In this document: one piece after another, positions 7,256 through 7,423 of the stretch
How positions within the stretch are numbered: position 1 is the stretch's first letter
Layout of the letters: every line of letters begins with the position of its first letter
DNA from: JAJBWD01 sp041821285
Lineage (GTDB): Bacteria > Bacillota > Clostridia > Clostridiales > Clostridiaceae
Assembly: GCA_041821285.1 (NCBI GenBank)
Contig: JBGUER010000152.1
Coordinates: 1-7,423 of the forward strand
Direction of reading: 5' to 3'
Length of the DNA: 7,423 nucleotides
Made by a program: the position numbers and the translations under genes
The notes under the pieces: model-generated
Databases searched by the model: none
Told to the model about the DNA's origin: nothing
The model's input: the letters and a program-made list of their open reading frames with translations, nothing else

Positions 7256-7423
7256 ATGACAGGAATAAGAGATATTTTTAAATGCGAGGTATGTGGTAAT
7301 ATTGTTGAGGTAGTTCATAGCGCAGGTGGAACTTTAACTTGTTGTAGACAGCCAATGACACGTTTATTAGAAAATACTGTAGACGCAGCAAAAGAAAAGC
7401 ATGTTCCAGTTGTGGAAAAAACT
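7256..7423 (+). CDS. dfx: Desulfoferrodoxin (superoxide reductase), 3'-truncated by the window edge
   Basis: The first 56 codons are present and the frame is still open at the last base. Family members are about 125 aa, so over half is missing. Desulfoferrodoxin reduces superoxide to hydrogen peroxide in the cytoplasm without producing oxygen, using electrons usually supplied by rubredoxin. The N-terminal desulforedoxin domain is complete: C10 and C13 (KCEVCGNIVEV) plus the pair C29-C30 give the four-cysteine iron site (centre I). The catalytic domain begins with E47-K48-H49 followed by VPV. H49 is the first histidine ligand of the catalytic iron, and the Glu and Lys beside it are the residues known to assist superoxide binding and protonation. 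The remaining ligands would lie beyond the edge. One oddity: residue 31 after the Cys pair is Arg where Gly is usual (CCRQPM rather than CCGxPM). The gene has its own strong ribosome binding site, a putative operator-promoter upstream, and is divergent from the 55-aa gene. Confidence 0.5.
   Translation, partial: MTGIRDIFKCEVCGNIVEVVHSAGGTLTCCRQPMTRLLENTVDAAKEKHVPVVEKT

Overview
The window looks like chromosomal DNA from a low-GC Gram-positive anaerobe, most likely Clostridium or a close relative. The base composition is strongly AT-rich, codon choice is dominated by ATA, AGA and TTA, ribosome binding sites are of the strong GGAGG type, and a desulfoferrodoxin gene, typical of anaerobes, lies at the right edge. 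I cannot name the species. Nothing suggests a mobile element, prophage, CRISPR array, tRNA or rRNA.

Layout: (1) Positions 1-6789, over 90% of the window, are a single plus-strand reading frame that is already open at base 1. It encodes the last 2262 residues of a giant NdvB/ChvB-type cyclic beta-1,2-glucan synthase. In order, the visible part carries the back half of a GT84 glycosyltransferase domain, about five membrane segments, a glycoamylase-like middle domain (the proposed cyclisation module), two beta-sandwich regions of GH94 type separated by a helical linker, and a complete GH94 phosphorylase-type catalytic domain with a C-terminal cap. The start codon and roughly the first 500-650 residues lie to the left of the window. 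(2) A hairpin at 6792-6824, 2 nt after the synthase stop, is placed to terminate transcription from both sides. (3) A small minus-strand gene (6829-6996, 55 aa, unknown function) converges on the synthase. (4) A 259-bp AT-rich spacer (6997-7255) separates this small gene from the divergent gene to its right. It holds an 8-7-8 perfect inverted repeat lying in a plausible promoter, and a possible back-to-back promoter for the small gene. (5) The first 56 codons of desulfoferrodoxin (superoxide reductase, dfx) run off the right edge.

Working together: the synthase should make beta-1,2-linked glucan from UDP-glucose at the membrane, with the middle domain closing the ring and the GH94 domain trimming chain length by phosphorolysis. 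It is not obviously linked in function to dfx, which detoxifies superoxide. The terminator makes these separate transcription units. The main points for follow-up are a cyclic-glucan synthase in a monoderm anaerobe, the candidate operator in front of dfx, and the unrecognised small gene that may share that control region. I did not find a clear previously undescribed system.
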